Below are positions 1 through 12,419 of a DNA stretch of 64,000 bases, in pieces. A model generated the notes under the pieces. The model did no database searches. It saw only the letters and a list, made by a program, of their open reading frames with translations, and was not told the DNA's origin. Made by a program: the position numbers and the translations under genes. Origin of the DNA: Liquidambar formosana (lineage: Eukaryota; Streptophyta; Magnoliopsida; Saxifragales; Altingiaceae); NCBI GenBank assembly GCA_039720395.1, contig CM077827.1, forward strand, positions 17,285,822 to 17,349,821, in the 5' to 3' direction. The stretch's first letter is position 1. Each line of letters begins with the position of its first letter.

Positions 1-1082
1 TATAAATATGTTATATCAAATGGTGAAAAACCATAAAAGTGTGTAAGTTATAGAAGTCTATTAATAGACTACAAGGTTCTCATAATTAGAACATCTATAA
101 AGTTGAAGTAATCAAATTGTTTGATTTCTCTCATTGTATAGATGGACCATGAGTGTATAAAAGGTTAGTGGGAGTGCGATCGTTTTTCTTTATCCTAAGT
201 ATAGATGACATCCTAATCATTATGAATGATATATGAATGACATCCTAATCGTTTTGGTTTTTGGAGAAAAACTAATTCATGAAAGATTTGGCAGAAGTAT
301 CCAACAAGATCTATAGAGATAGATCATATAAATTGCTAAGTATCTCCAAATCATCAAACATAGTTGAAATGTTGAAGGAGTTCAACATGGAGAATTCTAA
401 GGGAGGTCTGATTTACTTCAGATAAGAATTCATTATTCAAGGGCATGTGCCCTAGGATAACACAAGTAAGGTTCTTAAAGTGTTAAGAAGTCTTATTCTA
501 CACTATGTATTGAACCTGATATCTATTATGTTGTAATTGTTACAAATAGTTATCAGTCAATTCAAATTTGGAATATTGGATTGTATATGGAAATTGTAAA
601 CTCATAGTAGATGGGTATATGGATTTGGATATAATCCATATGGGGTATATTTTATATTCACTTTAGTTGGTGAAATACTTAATGGAAGAACTGTATGAAA
701 GATACAGTGGATTCCATTATTAAGGGTGAATTAATTGTCGCATTGTCTAGGAGACTGTTTGGATCTATAAGTTCATTTAGAACTTGGAGTTGTTCCTTCC
801 ATTGAGTTGCCCACACCTTGTTTTGTGACAACAATGGGTCTATAGCTCAAGTATAGGAATCACGGTCTCATCAAAAGTCCAAACTCATAGAGTGACAATT
901 CCAAGTGATTAGATGAATCATTGGAAGAGGTAATAGATACATTACAGAAGATATTATCTACATAAGTTTTTGTAGACCTACTGACTAAAGCTTTAAAACA
1001 TAATTGGTTATGTCTAAGACCAACATCTTGAGAAGATAGGTATGCGATACATGGTCGATTGGCTTTAGTGCAAGTGGGAGAT
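1..1082 (+). pseudogene. Copia-I internal 3' end: decayed RT/RNase H remnant
   Basis: This is the end of a Ty1/copia polyprotein, broken by stops and frameshifts, with no long ORF left. Traces of the RT C-terminus are readable near 150-420 (a block like GSAIVFL..VDDI, then KDL-like and IYRDRS-like residues). RNase H-like remnants continue towards 1000. The reverse complement of the same sequence follows the left LTR of Copia-III (from 24243), so both belong to one family. The 5' part of the element lies outside the window. It is non-functional. I am confident about the family but not about exact domain limits. Confidence 0.75.
1072..1082 (+). other. Polypurine tract of Copia-I
   Basis: AAGTGGGAGAT sits directly before the LTR start TGTTAGG. 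The same tract precedes the 3' LTRs of Copia-II and Copia-III. It would prime plus-strand DNA synthesis. Confidence 0.8.
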
Positions 1083-2741
1083 TGTTAGGATTATGCCCTA
1101 GAGCCAATCATAGAGATGATTGTTTAGGGATTAGGAACAATCATTTGATTTCATTTATGTATGTCACATTTATTATTGATTTAATAAAAGGGCTTATTCT
1201 ATTATGTTTATATGCATCATTTATATTTACATAATATGTCCATGGAGTTAGAGTTGAGAATATGGAATTACAAAGAGTTGTAATTTTGAGACTATAGATA
1301 TATCTCTGTACTAAACTCCTTAAGCATTCTTAGTTGAAGGTTCACTATGATGGACAGTAATGAACCATAGGACTAGCACTTGTTAGGTTGACTCTATAGG
1401 AGGATAGCTAGTCTCAAGCTATTTGTGTGGAGACACTACAACCAACAAGTGGGTGCCTATTATAAGAATAGGTACACTGAATGTGACCAAAGATATGAGA
1501 TAAACTGAATGGAGTTTTATCCTGCCTGTCAATCAGTTTCTCATTGTTATAGTGGTACAAGTAATCCTTAGACCTGAGACACCATAGTTGCCTTATGCAT
1601 GTAGCTTTAGAAGTTTGATAACACTAAGTGCAGATCCTATTCAGGGGTCTGCAAAGGTGTTCATTGGCCCTACTGCTATGTGTATGAAGGCATGTGAGTG
1701 ATCAACAAGGGATCCATCACTCTCAGGAAAAAGAGAGAGAATGTCTCATATAGCATTCATAATATAACTCATTAAATCCATGGCCATGGTAGGATGAATA
1801 TGAAAAGAGTTTCATGAGTTCATCAATGAGTTGATATCTATGAATGAGTATAAAGTAATTGAACTAGGGACTTGACAGACTTCCATGTCCTATTAGTTCA
1901 ATTGGAGACATTGTGTTGAAGGAAGGATGCAATTGTAACCTATAAACTATAACAGAAGGGTTCTTTGTAAATGACTATTCACCTCATTAAGGACCACACC
2001 ATGAGCCATATGCTAGGTGTTACTCATGGTTAGTAGAAGCCCTAATTGATATAAGTGAGTTATAATCAATTAGGGAATTGGAAGGAGTTCCAATTAGACC
2101 CTAAATGGAAAGAGTTCCATTGTGCACACCTTGTGCTATTCCTACTACTTAATGATGTGAACCCAATGGGTCACACACTGATCATGCAAGAAGGGCTTTA
2201 AAGTCTATGAGAGAAAGGGTTTTAGTGAATAAAGAATAGTTCTTTATAGGCCTATTTGTATTTGATACAAATAATAGGGGTTAATGTGCAATTAAGTGTA
2301 ATTACACATAACCCTATTAGGGTTTCTTCCCCATGGCCAGCCCCCTTTAGTGGGCTGCCTATATAAGTCACACTTATGTGTGACATGGCATAAGAGGCTT
2401 ACACAATAAACCCTAGCCGTCCAGCCCCTTGGAGGCTCTCTTCTCTCTCTCTCTCTTCTCCACCTCTAGCAACAACAAGGAAGAAGAAAGAAAAGGCTTG
2501 AAACTCTAGCTAGGTGTGGATACCGTTGGAGGCAGCACACTTGGGCTGCTCATTCACCGCTGTCCGGAGTAGAAGCTTGGAGCAAAAAGGAGAAGACCAT
2601 TAAAACTGTAAGTGTTCTAACCCTCTTCGTAGTTAGGGTTTGATTTTGTGTTATGCATAGTTAGATTCATGGGATTGGGAATCGTAGGAAAAATTTTTAT
2701 ATTCCGCCTTTGTATTTTTCCCTCTTGTTTGATTCCCAACA
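1083..2741 (+). repeat. 3' LTR of Copia-I (1,659 bp)
   Basis: The LTR begins TGTTAGGATTATG and ends GATTCCCAACA, so it has TG...CA ends. It has the same length and subfamily as both LTRs of Copia-III. A TATA-like TATATAAG lies at about 2360, followed by a CT-rich leader. Downstream sequence is LINE DNA, so the element seems to have inserted into the LINE. The matching target duplication is outside the window. Confidence 0.9.
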
Positions 2742-4637
2742 CTTTCTTCTTTTTTACAATAGCTCTCCCACCCCCTGACTGGTTCGATTGACCCAAAAAT
2801 TCCTTCAGCAGCTTCCTCTTACTTTTCTTCCCTTTAAGCTTTATAACATGCTGAAATTGGTCCACTACAACGTCTGGATCAAGTGGTTCTTCAAATACCC
2901 CAGCCATAGAACCCTCTACCACTCCTTCAATTTCCACCGGATCCACTGGCTCATCCAAAGAGTCTGGGACAATTTCAACCACACCCTCTCCACTCACCAA
3001 ACTATCTGAAACCCTGCTTCTAGAATGTTCAGCTGGCTGGTCATGGGCAACCCCACCACTAGCTTTATCTAAACCCAATGATCCACCAGCACTATAACTT
3101 ACTTGCACTACACCCATATCCCCATCATTAACAGGCCCAAACATAAAGTCTAAATCCCTTGTGGCCCCAGATCCATTATTTGGGCCCAACCCATTCCTTA
3201 CTAGATTCACCACTATCTTACTACCCCCATCAACGTTACCAAACTGTTCCACTCCACAACCAACCAGCCGTGAATTACATTTCTCCATACAACCTACTTC
3301 ATTACTACCACCACCGCCACAGCTCATCTTCCCACTCCCATTACTCTCACACCAGCCAATTTCTAGGGACTTGTTACCCTTATTATTTTCCACTGCCATA
3401 ATAGATGCCACCTCATCATTCATGTCCACCTCATCATTCCTTGCCAAGTCATCATCTTCTTCTTCCACACTCCAAGCCCTCTGCACCACCACCCTACTAC
3501 CTAAACCACCCCACCGTTCACCAGACCTCAAGCTCTCATCACTATTCAACCCACACTCAACACTATCCACACTATCCACTTCCTCTGCACTGGGATTATG
3601 AGAATGCTTCTTCTCCTTGCCTTCCATTCTAATATCATGGAAATCAATCATCTTCTCCTCTCGGACAGCAACTTTAAAATTCTTCCCCTTAACTAAAACT
3701 GAAAGTTCCCCATCGATATTATATTTATAATCTGTTGACAGTAAAATTCTTGCACTATCAAATCTGGACTTCCTTGCAATATTACAATCCCATGAAACAA
3801 CTTCTCTAAACACCTCACCGATCTTTCTAAAGTTTTTAATGTTCCATACATGTAAAGGCATACCAAGAATAGACACCCACACCAACCTTGTTTTTTTTAC
3901 AGCATACGAATCCCATTCTTTTAATTCAACAAACCAATTCGATAAGAACTCACTGTCATTCTCCAACCACTGCCTCCTATCGAATTCTGATTCACAGATT
4001 AATAACATCTTTCTTCCACCTAAAGATCATACCCTTACACTTAAAATTCCTTCACTTATTAAAGCCTCTTGGATTACAAACGCATTGGCGTAGGTAGATG
4101 TGATACCCACCAAGCAGCTCTGAAGCCAATCCTCTTCAATGTCATCCAGAATAATAGGATATTTATTCCCAACAAGCACACCCTTCACAACTTCAGCGTA
4201 CGTTCTACTCCCACCTTGACCATGATCCTCTTCATTTACCAGTCCAACCCCATACACCTTCACCTGATCTCTACTAATGTACTCAGAATCAACACCATCC
4301 CTCTGACTATGCTCTCTCTGCCGTACCTTTTCCACTTGACTCTCTTTACCCTGCTTCACTCTCCATTCCTTTTTAAGAACCCCTTTCTTCCTTCCATACG
4401 AAGCTCGCTTGACTACCATTCTAAAGCTTCCCATAAAAGCTCCATTGCATCTTCTCACAGCTGCCATCGCCTCACTTCTTCTTTCAAACCTTACAAAACC
4501 GAATCTAGTGCCAACCCCCACTCTGACTTTCTTTGGAATGAAAACATCTGTTACTCTTCCAAACCAATTAAAAATCCTTCCTAACCACCTTGGATTCATA
4601 TCCAATGGCAAATTATCCATAAAAACTGAAACCTCAT
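2742..4637 (-). pseudogene. LINE ORF1 fragment (RRM plus DUF4283-like)
   Basis: This is the first ORF of a plant L1-type non-LTR retrotransposon, read on the minus strand and broken into two frames. The upstream part (4637 to about 4027) encodes an RNA-recognition motif with RNP-like blocks (SVFMDNLP and GFVRFE). The downstream part (4008 to 2742) starts in a DUF4283-like region (LGMPLHVWN, ENF-like, ARILL) and continues into a low-complexity Ser/Gly/Asp linker. The two parts are separated by a short frameshift near 4010-4027. Both ends are cut: the apparent start codon at 4650 comes from the Gypsy-1 LTR, and the apparent C-terminus is Copia-I LTR. No endonuclease or RT is present. The family is recognised from motif order only. 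Confidence 0.75.
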
Positions 4638-5182
4638 TGTCACACCCCATTTTTGCACCACCTTACTAGGGCTCATCATTTCATGCATGTTTTTGTTTGG
4701 TTTTTGAGTCTAGTCACTTGCATTAGGTTTCTAGAGTCACAAGGACAATGGGTATGAATTTTGGTTCAATTCGGAGTTGATCTTGAGGGATAATAAGAGC
4801 TTTTGTGACTTGAGGGGCATAATCGTCTTTTAGGTCCCAAACTTTTCATTTGACCTTGAAATGATCTCCAAATTGTCAATTGGAGTTCATATAGATGCAT
4901 AAGAGGTATTCCTATGTTCAATTTGATGAATCAATGGCTCGGGATTAAAATGGCTCGATACAGTTCAAGTTGGTTAATTGACCCTTCTTTGGGTTAGCTC
5001 TAATTGACTCACAATTACCAACCAAATCTTTTCAAATTGACTTTCATTAGTCATCATTTTACCCCCAAAAGTGTTTTATGAAGTTCAATTTTGATATGGA
5101 AAGTGTTTGGTTTGACCCTATGTGCATGCCTATGCTTAGCACAGGTAGAGCATAGCGGTTAACCGCCTTGTTCAAACCTAAC
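4638..5182 (+). repeat. Gypsy-1 5' LTR, first part (type B)
   Basis: It starts TGTCACACCCC. The first ~460 bp match the LTR at 50402 closely. From about 5098 it departs and instead resembles the LTR at 46119-49203 (a block with GGTTAACCGCC). It is cut at 5182 by the solo LTR, whose 5-bp duplication CTAAC is 5178-5182. Confidence 0.88.
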
Positions 5183-5328
5183 TGTGAACCCCGGAAATTG
5201 GGCCCACAAGGGATTGAAAGAAAATGGGTTTGAAAAAGAAAAAGGAAAGGAGTCGCCACCTTATTTTTTAAAGGAAACAAGGAAAACCCTAAAAATAGTT
5301 TGTTTTAGGAAAACAATTTGAATGACTC
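5183..5328 (-). repeat. 146-bp tandem duplication of the LTR terminus
   Basis: 5183-5328 is repeated directly at 5329-5474. Both copies start TGTGAACCCCGG and run to GAATGACTC. Because the outer copy lies inside the target duplication, it either arose with the insertion or by later slippage. Confidence 0.9.
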
Positions 5329-6110
5329 TGTGAACCCCGGAAATTGGGCCCACAAGGGATTGAAAGAAAATGGGTTTGAAAAAGAAAAAGGAAAGGAGTC
5401 GCCACCTTATTTTTTAAAGGAAACAAGGAAAACCCTAAAAATAGTTTGTTTTAGGAAAACAATTTGAATGACTCCATAAAAAAGGAAAGGCAAAAACCAA
5501 TCTTTTGAAAACCAAAGAAATCGGGGATTCGGAGGCTAAGTTATGACATGGGAAGGTTCTAGGCAAAGCCTATAGGCACCCATGTCACCCTTTCGGTCTC
5601 TCAGTTCATTTGGGATAAATCAAGATCTTTCCATACAAAAATCAGCAAGTATATCATCACAAGAATTGCATGCATATCATATATTTCATTCATCCATCCA
5701 TGCATAATAAGCACATAAAAACAGAAAAAGAAAAAGAAGAAAAGAAAACAAAAATAAACCTAGGATGCTTGGATCCTAGAACGGACTTGAGCCTCACGAA
5801 GAGCGCCTACGTACCATGCAACGAAATACATGGATCAAAGTCCACGTAGTTCGATTAGAATTAGGGTTAAGACCTAATATAAACCTATGGTTAAAACCCT
5901 AGGTTTCCTTATTTGATCAAAAGAGTTGAATATGATAGAAAGTTTGATTTTAGGAAAGAAATCCACAAAATGGAAACTTTAATAAAAACCAGAATTTTAT
6001 TTACGAAGGAAACCTTTGATTAAACCATAGACTTGTATTAAAAATTAACCCTAGATAGGGAGAAGAGAATGAGTTAAGAAGAAAGGTGAATTGGGGCACC
6101 TTCACACCCA

Positions 6111-6120
6111 CTTACCTGAG
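6111..6120 (-). promoter_or_regulatory. 5' splice-site consensus in the solo LTR
   Basis: Minus strand CTCAG|GTAAG, about 1.3 kb after the TATA box. The same consensus sits at the equivalent place in the other three gypsy LTRs of the window. Confidence 0.5.
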
Positions 6121-7484
6121 CGCAATTAGCTCCAAACATTAGCCATTTCAGACATAAGCAGCCCTATTTGCCATAGGACAAATACCACACCTATTTGCAC
6201 CCTTACAAGTGCTCAAAACCATGCAAAAACACTAACATGCAAATCTGGACAGAATAGTATTATGACCTAAAATCATCCACTAAGCATGCCAATAGCAAAA
6301 ACAGCGAACAATAATAAGTCCTAACATATTCCTAGAACCATATCATGCATAAAAACCCTAAAACATACTAACATGCATGCAAAACTATCATGTTTACTCC
6401 ATATGAAAAACATATACAGCAAACACGAAGAAAAACCAATAAAAAAGTCTACTTTATCATGCTATATGAAAACAAACACGAAACAATAACTCTAAAACCC
6501 TAAACTCACAAATATGCTTAAAAACTCACAAGACATACTTTAATCATGCTAAAACCAAACTAAACAGAAATTAAATCATGCATATTAACTAACTAAAGCA
6601 ATATAACATGATGAAAATCCTAACTCTAACATGCAATGACACTAATCCTAGCACAAGGACAAACAGGAGCACAAGAATCATAACTATGCATTGAAACATA
6701 AAGGACAGCCCTAAAGCATGCTAAACAGTAGATAAACAATAGATATTCCATGTATATTAACTAGCTAGAGTGTTAATACATGATAAAAAAGTTACCTTTA
6801 ACATGCAATAAGCCTAACCCATATGAAAACCTAGTTTAAGCTTGAATAGAGAAGGAGAATACCTTATTCTCTCTCAAACACTCAAGTATTAATGCATAAA
6901 GTGGCTCCCCTTGTGTTTGTAATTGTTCGTGGCTCCTCAGGTCTTTAGAGTGAATCAAACCAACACGAATCCTCCTCTTTGTCAAAGTGGTATCACAGCA
7001 AAGAGATCAAAACTCACTCAACTTTGAAAAGAAATAGAAAACAAAAAGAGAACAAGAGAAAAGAAAAGTGATTTTCGTCACTTTGCAGCAGCAGCAACTT
7101 CAATCGCGTTTTTGGGTATGAAAACGTTGGATTTGGACAACGCTTGTGAAATACAAAGTTGTAACGAATTGAATTATCTTTCTAACAAGACCAATTTCAT
7201 CAAATTCTGACGTCGGATGAAAAAGTTATGATTAAAATACGACTGCTGGTTTTCAAAAAATCTGCTGCTGAATTATGACGAATTTCACTCCCTCAAAACC
7301 CCCTTCTCCTCCCCCTTGTTTAAAGACATTAAGAGAGTATTTATAGCTGAAATCTGGAGTTTCCCTTTCCTTCCTGGACTAGGTTTCCTTGGAGAATAAT
7401 CAAAAGGTATTTTATAATGATAAAAGACTTCTAATCTGAATAGGAAAAGGAAATTGTCTTTTATAAAAATTGGGAGACTGACCG

Positions 7485-7548
7485 CTAACACGCATGCACA
7501 TGTATCGTATGTGCGTACACACACTCATCACATACGTACACGTGTTAG
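7485..7548. repeat. 64-bp imperfect palindrome in the type A U3
   Basis: The outer arms are CTAACACG and CGTGTTAG, and the inner arms are rich in ACGTATGTG/CACATACG. It contains a G-box-like ACACGTGT. The same palindrome is at 50992-51055. It lies upstream of the LTR TATA box. Confidence 0.75.
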
Positions 7549-8308
7549 TGTCATGATAAAAATGGCTAATTTAATAAAATAATTTTCTTTTCATTTTAAC
7601 CAAAAATCTCATGCTGTGATTCGCACTAATTCTTCAAGGATAATCCGTAAATAACCACACTAAACTCATCATCAGGCCATATCAAAATTGAACTTCATGA
7701 AACACTTTTGAGGGTAAAATGATGACTAATGAAAGTCAATTTGAAAAGATTTGGTTGGTAATTGTGAGTCAATTAGAGCTAACCCAAGGAAGGGTCAATT
7801 AACCAACTTGAACTACATCGAGCCATTTTAATCCCGAGCCATTGACTTACCAAATTGAACCTAGAAATACCTCTTATGCATCCATATGAACTCCAATTGA
7901 CAATTTGGAGATCATTCCAAGGTCAAATGAAAAGTTTGGGACTTAAAAGACGATTATGCCCCTCAAGTCACAAAAGCTCTTATTATCCCTCAAGATCAAC
8001 TCCAATTTGAACCAAAATTCATATCCATTGTCCTTGTGACTCTAGAAAACTAATGCAAGTGACTAGACTCAAAAACAAAACAAAAACATGCATGAAATGA
8101 TGAGCCCTAGTAAGGTGGTGCAAAAATGGGGTGTGACACTAACCATGCCCCCATGGTTAGTGGTTTTCACCCTAAAATGTTCAAAAACATATTCCTCATC
8201 GAAACACGGTCGTTTTGGCTTTTGTTTCATCAAAATCGGAGTTCATTTGGCCCTTGAAACACTTCTAGAAGAATTAGGAGTCAAAATAGGAGAAAAATCC
8301 GAAGTGGG

Positions 8309-8388
8309 CTCGGGTGACCACCCAGCCCCGGGCGGCTAGCCGCCTGGGCCCAGGTGGCTAGCCGCCTAGGCCCTGGTGGTCACCCGAG
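8309..8388. repeat. 80-bp GC-rich near-perfect palindrome
   Basis: The outer arms are CTCGGGTGACCACC and GGTGGTCACCCGAG. Inside are two near copies of GGCGGCTAGCCGCC around a TGGGCCCA centre. The surrounding DNA is AT-rich. It lies about 200 bp upstream of the TATA box. Confidence 0.9.
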
Positions 8389-8586
8389 AGCACTTTCCTA
8401 ATTGCTCTATGTTTCCTTGCTGAAGCGGATTCCTCCCTATTTTGACGTACAAGGGCTCTTTTGGACGGGTTTCCTTCTAATTTTTGGTAACTTCTGAGTT
8501 ACTTAAGCCCCAAGGGGGTCTCTAATAGCCCTTGGATTAATTTTTAGGGTTTTAATCCCAGCCATTGGTTAATCCTAATTGAAGTC

Positions 8587-8594
8587 TATAAATA
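8587..8594 (+). promoter_or_regulatory. TATA box of the Gypsy-1 LTR
   Basis: TATAAATA, followed by CCCCCCTATGC. It is at the same place as the boxes at 51195 (type A) and 48222-48229 (type C, minus strand). Confidence 0.7.
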
Positions 8595-9520
8595 CCCCCC
8601 TATGCTTCAGCACAGGGGGAGCCACTTTATGCATTAATACTTGAGTGTTTGAGAGAGAATAAGAGAGAGAGACTTGAAGGAGAGCTGGAGTTCTTGTTGT
8701 AGCCTTGGAGAATATTGATTGAAGACATCCACAAGAGCAAGAGGGAGTTCATACAGCAGCAAGGAGGGCTCTTCCTAAGGTATTCCTCTTTTCTGTTCAA
8801 GCTTAAACAAAGGTATCATGTAGGATAGCTCTATTGCATGTAATGCTTGTAATTTCTACTATGAATTGAAGATTCTATTAGTTAATACATGTGATATTGA
8901 TGATGTTCATGATGAGTTTGGCATGCTTTAGAGTTAGTTCATAGGTTCCAATGCATAGTTATGATACTTGTGTTTCTGTTGTCCTTGTTCTAGGATAGTG
9001 ATATTGCATATTAGAGTTGGGTCTCTTGTCATGTTTTATTGCTTTAGTTAATTAATATGCACGGTTTAGGTTCTGTTTAGTTTTATTTTAGCATGTTTAG
9101 AGTTGGTTTTGTATGTTTTTAAGCATATTTGTGAGATTAGGGTTTTAGAGTCCTTGTTTTGTGTTAGTTTTCATACAGCATGTTAAAGTAGGTCTTTTCA
9201 TTGGTTTTTCTTCATGTTTTGCTGTATATGTTTTTCATATGGAGTAAATATGATATTTTTGCATGCATGATTAGTTTATTTCTAGGGTTTTATGCATAAT
9301 ATGGTTCTAGGAATATGTTAGGGCTTATGAAAGTTTGCTGTTTTTGCTGTTCGCATGCTTAGTGGATGATTTTAGGCCATAATACTATTCTGTCCAGATT
9401 TGCATGTTAGTGTTTTTGCATGGTTTTAAGCACGTGTAAGGGTGCAAATAGGTGTGGTATTTGTCCTATGGCAAATAGGGCTGCCAATGCTTGAAATGGC
9501 TAATGCTTGGAGCTATTGCG

Positions 9521-9530
9521 CTCAGGTAAG
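9521..9530 (+). promoter_or_regulatory. 5' splice-site consensus in the Gypsy-1 LTR leader
   Basis: CTCAG|GTAAG, matching positions in the other gypsy LTRs of the window. It may allow splicing of the long leader. Confidence 0.45.
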
Positions 9531-10316
9531 CGGGTGTGAAGGTGCCCCAATTCACCTCTCTTCCTTAACTCTTTCTCTTCTCCCTCCTAGGGTTAATTTT
9601 TAATACAAGTCTATGGTTTAAATCAAGGGTTTCATTAACCAACAAAATTCTGTTTTTATCAAGGTTTCCATTTTGTGGAAGTTTTCCTAAATTCAAACGT
9701 TGTTTATTCAACTCTTTTGATCAAATAAAGGAAACCTAGGGTTTTTACCATAGGTTTATATTAGGACTTAACCCTAGTTCTAATCGAACTACGTAGACTT
9801 AACCCAAGTCTATGGCAAATAGGGCGCTCGTTTTGAGGCTCAAGTCCATTCTAGGATCCAAGCATCCTAGGCTTCTTTTTGTTTTGTTTTGTTTTTTCTT
9901 TATTTTCTGTTTTTATGTGCTTATTATGCATGGATGGATGAATGAAATATATGATATGCATGCTATCTTGTGATGATATACTTGCTGATTTTTGTATGGA
10001 AAAGATCTTGATTTAGCCCAAATGAACTGAGAGACCGAAAGGGTGACATGGGTGCCTATAGGCTTTGCCTAGAACCTTCCCATGTCATAACTTAGCCTCC
10101 GAATCCCCGATTTTTTTGGTTTCCAAAAGATTGGTTCTTGCCTTTCCTTTTTCATGGAGTCATTCAAATTGTTTTCCTAAAACAAACTGTTTTTTAGGGT
10201 TTTCCTTGTTTCCTTTAAAAAATGAGGTGGCGACTCCTTTCCTTTTTCTTTTTCAAACTTAACTAATCTTTTTTTTCGTCAATCCCTCGTGGGCCCAATT
10301 TCCGAGGTTCACAATT

Positions 10317-10334
10317 TGGCGACTCCACTGGGGA
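10317..10334 (+). other. Primer binding site (tRNA-Arg) of Gypsy-1
   Basis: TGGCGACTCCACTGGGGA lies three bases after the LTR. It is complementary to the 3' end of a plant tRNA-Arg, the primer typical of Ogre-type elements. Confidence 0.85.
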
Positions 10335-10732
10335 TTTGTGAGCTAGACTCTATAAAGTTTAATTGGGCTAAGTTAATTTCTTATGATTAATTAAAATCAA
10401 TCACATTGCATCCGCTTGATTGTGTGCTTTCATTTATTGCATTGTGTGCGCAAACTCTTGCATGCTAGGATCGATGTCCCTCAATGTATCCTTGCCAACG
10501 ATGGGCCTAGTTTCAACCTTGGTTTTCCTGATTCCAAGTGTTGGGGCGAAAGCTATCAACCTTTCTTGCCAAGTACCCTTGGGCTTGCCCTTGGGTATAT
10601 TAAATGAGTTAATCACGTACTGCTGGACCCACGTGGCGTTCTTGATGCCACATGTGGTTAGGTATAAGGATTGCTCAAGCAAGTGAAGGACCCCAGCCTA
10701 CCCTCTTTTAGTTCATGTAGTGGGCCTTATAG
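10335..10732 (+). other. Gypsy-1 leader, first part
   Basis: Untranslated leader homologous to 53238-53630 of Gypsy-2. It contains an 88-codon ORF (10420-10686) and an 82-codon minus-strand ORF over the same bases. Both are also open in Gypsy-2, but I see no motif in either. 10728-10732 (TATAG) is the target duplicated by Copia-II. Confidence 0.7.
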
Positions 10733-12400
10733 TGTTAGGATTATGCCCTAGAGCCAATCATAGAGATGATTGTTTAGGGATTAGGAACAATCAATTGATT
10801 TCATTTATATATGTCACAATTATTATTGATTTAATAAAAGGGCTTATTCTATTATGTTTATATGCATCATTTATATTTACATAATATGTCCATGGAGTTA
10901 GAGTTGAGAATATGAAATTATAAAGGGTTGTAATTTTGAGACTGTAAATATATCTCTGTACTAAACTCCTAAATCATTCCTAGTTGAAGGTTCACTATGA
11001 TGGACAGTAATGAACCATAGGACTAGCACTTGTTAGGTTGACTCTATAGGAGGATAGCTAGTCTCAAGCTATTTGTGTGGAGACACTACAACCAACAAGT
11101 GGGTGCTTATTATAAGAATAGGTACACTGAATGTGACCAAAGATATGAGATAAACTGAATGGAGTTTTAACCTGCCTGTCAATCAGTTTCTCATTGTTAT
11201 AGTGGTACAAGTAATCCTTAGACCTGAGACACCATGGTTATCTTATACATGTAGCTTTAGAAGTTTGATAACACTAAGTACAGATCCTATTCAGGGGTCT
11301 GTAAGGGTGTTCATTGGCCCTACTGCTATGTGTGTGAAGGCATGTGAGTGATCAACAAGGAATCCATCACTCTCAGGAAAAAGAGAGTGAATGTCTCATA
11401 CAGCATTCATTGAATATAACTCATTAAATCCATGGGCCCATGGTAGAATGAATATGGAAAGGAGTTTCCATAAATTCATCATTGAGTTGATATTAATGAA
11501 TGAGTATAAAGTAATTGAACTAGGGACTTGACAGACTTCCATGTCCTATTAGTTCAATTGGAGACATTGTGTTGATGGAAGGATGGAATTGTAACCTGTA
11601 AACTATAACAGAAGGGTTCTTTGTAAATGACTATTCACCTCATTAAGGACCACACCATGAGCCATATGCTAGGTGTTACTCATGGTTAGTAGAAGCCCTA
11701 ATTGATATAAATGAGTTATAATCAATTAGGGAATTGAAAGGAGTTTCAATTAGACCCTTAATGGAAAGTGTTCCATTGTGCACAACTTGTGCTGTTCCTA
11801 CTACTTGATGATGTGAACCCAATGGGTCACACACTGATCATGCTAAGAGAGCTTGATTGTCTATGAGAGAAAGGGCATAAGTGATTAAAGAAAAGTTCTT
11901 TAAGGGGCTAATTTGTATTTGATGCAAACTAGTGGGCTAATTGTGTAATTAAGAGTAATTACACAAATTAGATTAGGGTTTGGAGACCCCCCTTGGCCGG
12001 CCCTATTTGGAGGCTATTTAAAGCCTTTTATGATGTGATGACATCATCACTTGATGCACTCTTGGAGGCTCCCAAGTGCTGGCCGAAAATTTCACCTCTC
12101 TCTCTCTCTCTCTCTCCCTCTTCTCCACCTCTAGCAACCCTAAGGAAGAAGAAAGAAAGGACAACTTGCTCAAGCTAGGTGTGGATACTGTTGGAGGCAG
12201 TGCACTTGGACTGCTCAATCAGAAGACAAAGCTTGGAGCATAAAGGAGAAGACTTGTTCAACTGTAAGTACCCTAACTCTCTTGGTAGTTAGGTTTATGG
12301 TTTTTGTATTAAGCATAATTAAGATTCATGGTTTTGGGAATCACAGGAAAAATTTTAAATTCCGCCTTTGTATTTTTCCTCTCTAGTTTGATTCCCAACA
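10733..12400 (+). repeat. Copia-II 5' LTR
   Basis: TGTTAGGATTATG...GATTCCCAACA. It includes a TATTTAAAG promoter-like box near 12014 and a (CT)n run near 12095-12117. It is a related but distinct subfamily from the Copia-I/III LTRs. Confidence 0.93.
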
Positions 12401-12401
12401 G

Positions 12402-12419
12402 TGGTATCAGAGCCATGGT
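12402..12419 (+). other. Primer binding site (initiator tRNA-Met) of Copia-II
   Basis: TGGTATCAGAGCCATGGT starts one base after the LTR. It is complementary to the 3' end of the initiator tRNA-Met. Confidence 0.9.

Larger units (their letters stand above)
5183..8139 (-). mobile_element. Solo LTR of a Tat/Ogre element (type A), inserted in the Gypsy-1 LTR
   Basis: Read on the minus strand it starts TGTCACACCCC at 8139 and ends TTCACA. It is almost identical to the LTR at 50402-53216. CTAAC flanks it on both sides (5178-5182 and 8140-8144), and the surrounding host LTR rejoins across it. No internal region remains, as expected after LTR-LTR recombination. An extra 146-bp copy of its terminal end lies inside the duplication (5183-5328). 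Confidence 0.9.
8140..10313 (+). repeat. Gypsy-1 5' LTR, second part (type B)
   Basis: This continues the LTR after the solo-LTR insertion; 8140-8144 is the duplicated CTAAC. It contains the GC palindrome (8309-8388), TATAAATA at 8587 and a leader that matches the type A LTR from about 8625 onward. It ends GAGGTTCACA. Net LTR length without the insertion is about 2.7 kb. Confidence 0.88.

Noticed and set aside
3159..4669. Plus-strand ORFs over the LINE fragment
   Set aside because: Shadows of the minus-strand LINE ORF1; composition (Ser/Pro/His-rich) is that of an opposite frame.
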